Shown here in pieces: positions 12,889 through 13,199 of a stretch of 13,199 bases of DNA. Source of the stretch: Rhodothermota bacterium. Its GTDB lineage: Bacteria; Hydrogenedentota; Hydrogenedentia; Hydrogenedentales; GCA-2746185. The notes beneath the pieces were generated by a model. It made no database searches, was not told the DNA's origin, and saw only the letters and a program-made list of their open reading frames with translations. The DNA lies in NCBI GenBank assembly GCA_009885415.1, contig VFKU01000680.1, forward strand, positions 1-13,199, given 5' to 3'. The number at the start of each line of letters is the position of its first letter. Positions within the stretch are counted from its first letter, which is position 1. The translations under genes were made by a program, and so were the position numbers.

Positions 12889-13038
12889 CTATTTCGATTC
12901 CTTGTGCAGCGTGTGCTTGCGCTCGAAGCGGCAGTACTTTTTCATCGTGTACTTTTCCGGCGTCTTGCGCTTGTCGCGCGTGCTCAGATAGTTCCGCTGC
13001 TTGCACACCGTGCATTCCAAAATTACTTGTTCGCGCAT
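12889..13038 (-). CDS. rpmG: 50S ribosomal protein L33
   Basis: Small ribosomal protein of 49 residues: MREQVILECTVCKQRNYLST, then KYCRFERKHTLHKESK at the end. The first zinc pair CxxC (C9, C12) is intact and the third Cys (C36) is present, but the position of the fourth ligand holds Glu (E39, in CRFE) where zinc-type L33 has CxxC. The ATG at 13036-13038 has GAGGTGG about 5 nt upstream. The open frame runs further to 13074 through the intergenic hairpin and is not used there. It lies between tuf and tRNA-Trp. Confidence 0.93.
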   Translation of the reverse strand: MREQVILECTVCKQRNYLSTRDKRKTPEKYTMKKYCRFERKHTLHKESK

Positions 13039-13064
13039 GTCAACCACCTCTCCGTATTCATTCA

Positions 13065-13082
13065 CGCCCCCCAACGGGGGCG
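13065..13082. repeat. GC-rich hairpin downstream of tuf
   Basis: CGCCCCC pairs with GGGGGCG (7 bp, 4-nt loop), 7 bases after the tuf stop on the minus strand. No T-run follows, so it looks like a partial attenuator or processing site between tuf and rpmG, not a full terminator. Confidence 0.5.
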
Positions 13083-13089
13083 GTTTGTC

Positions 13090-13199
<110 letters not shown>

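Overview
The window is a dense, high-GC bacterial chromosome segment. A hand count of one native 60-base line near 3541 gives about 70% G+C. LepB, an LpxH-type hydrolase and ClpA/ClpS point to a Gram-negative cell envelope and protease set. The phylum cannot be fixed from the sequence. The unusual gene orders, an atypical L33 and REP-like hairpins would fit one of the less studied Gram-negative lineages, but that is inference.

Left to right: (1) 1-1781, minus strand: the N-terminal two-thirds or less of clpA, a small double-CDGSH iron-sulfur protein, and clpS. These read as clpS > CDGSH > clpA, an adaptor/unfoldase operon with an extra gene inside. (2) 1853-3177: a clearly foreign, lower-GC insert. 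It has 17-bp terminal inverted repeats (16/17 matching) and is bracketed by an 8-bp direct repeat. It carries a two-gene VapBC45-type toxin-antitoxin pair (HTH + DUF433 antitoxin, PIN-like toxin) and no transposase. (3) 3247-6537, plus strand: a J-domain-like protein without HPD, a TPR-like protein, signal peptidase I (lepB) and an LpxH-family metallophosphoesterase. (4) 6463-9227: a membrane-anchored PP2C phosphatase on minus and, divergent from it, a DnaA-like AAA+ ATPase fused to a long coiled coil. (5) 9232-9337: a REPIN-like inverted pair of hairpins between converging genes. (6) 9347-13199, minus strand: tuf (3' end) > rpmG > tRNA-Trp > secE > nusG > rplK > rplA > metK. This is the classic tuf-to-rplA cluster, but metK stands where rplJ/rplL/rpoBC usually follow.

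Most of the window is core housekeeping: translation elongation and transcription-antitermination genes, SAM synthesis, protein export and lipid A assembly. The most notable parts are the toxin-antitoxin insert with transposition-like ends, the AAA+/coiled-coil fusion, and the J-like/TPR-like pair.

Very long open frames on the opposite strand of clpA, metK-rplA, nusG and the coiled-coil gene are high-GC shadows and are not annotated.
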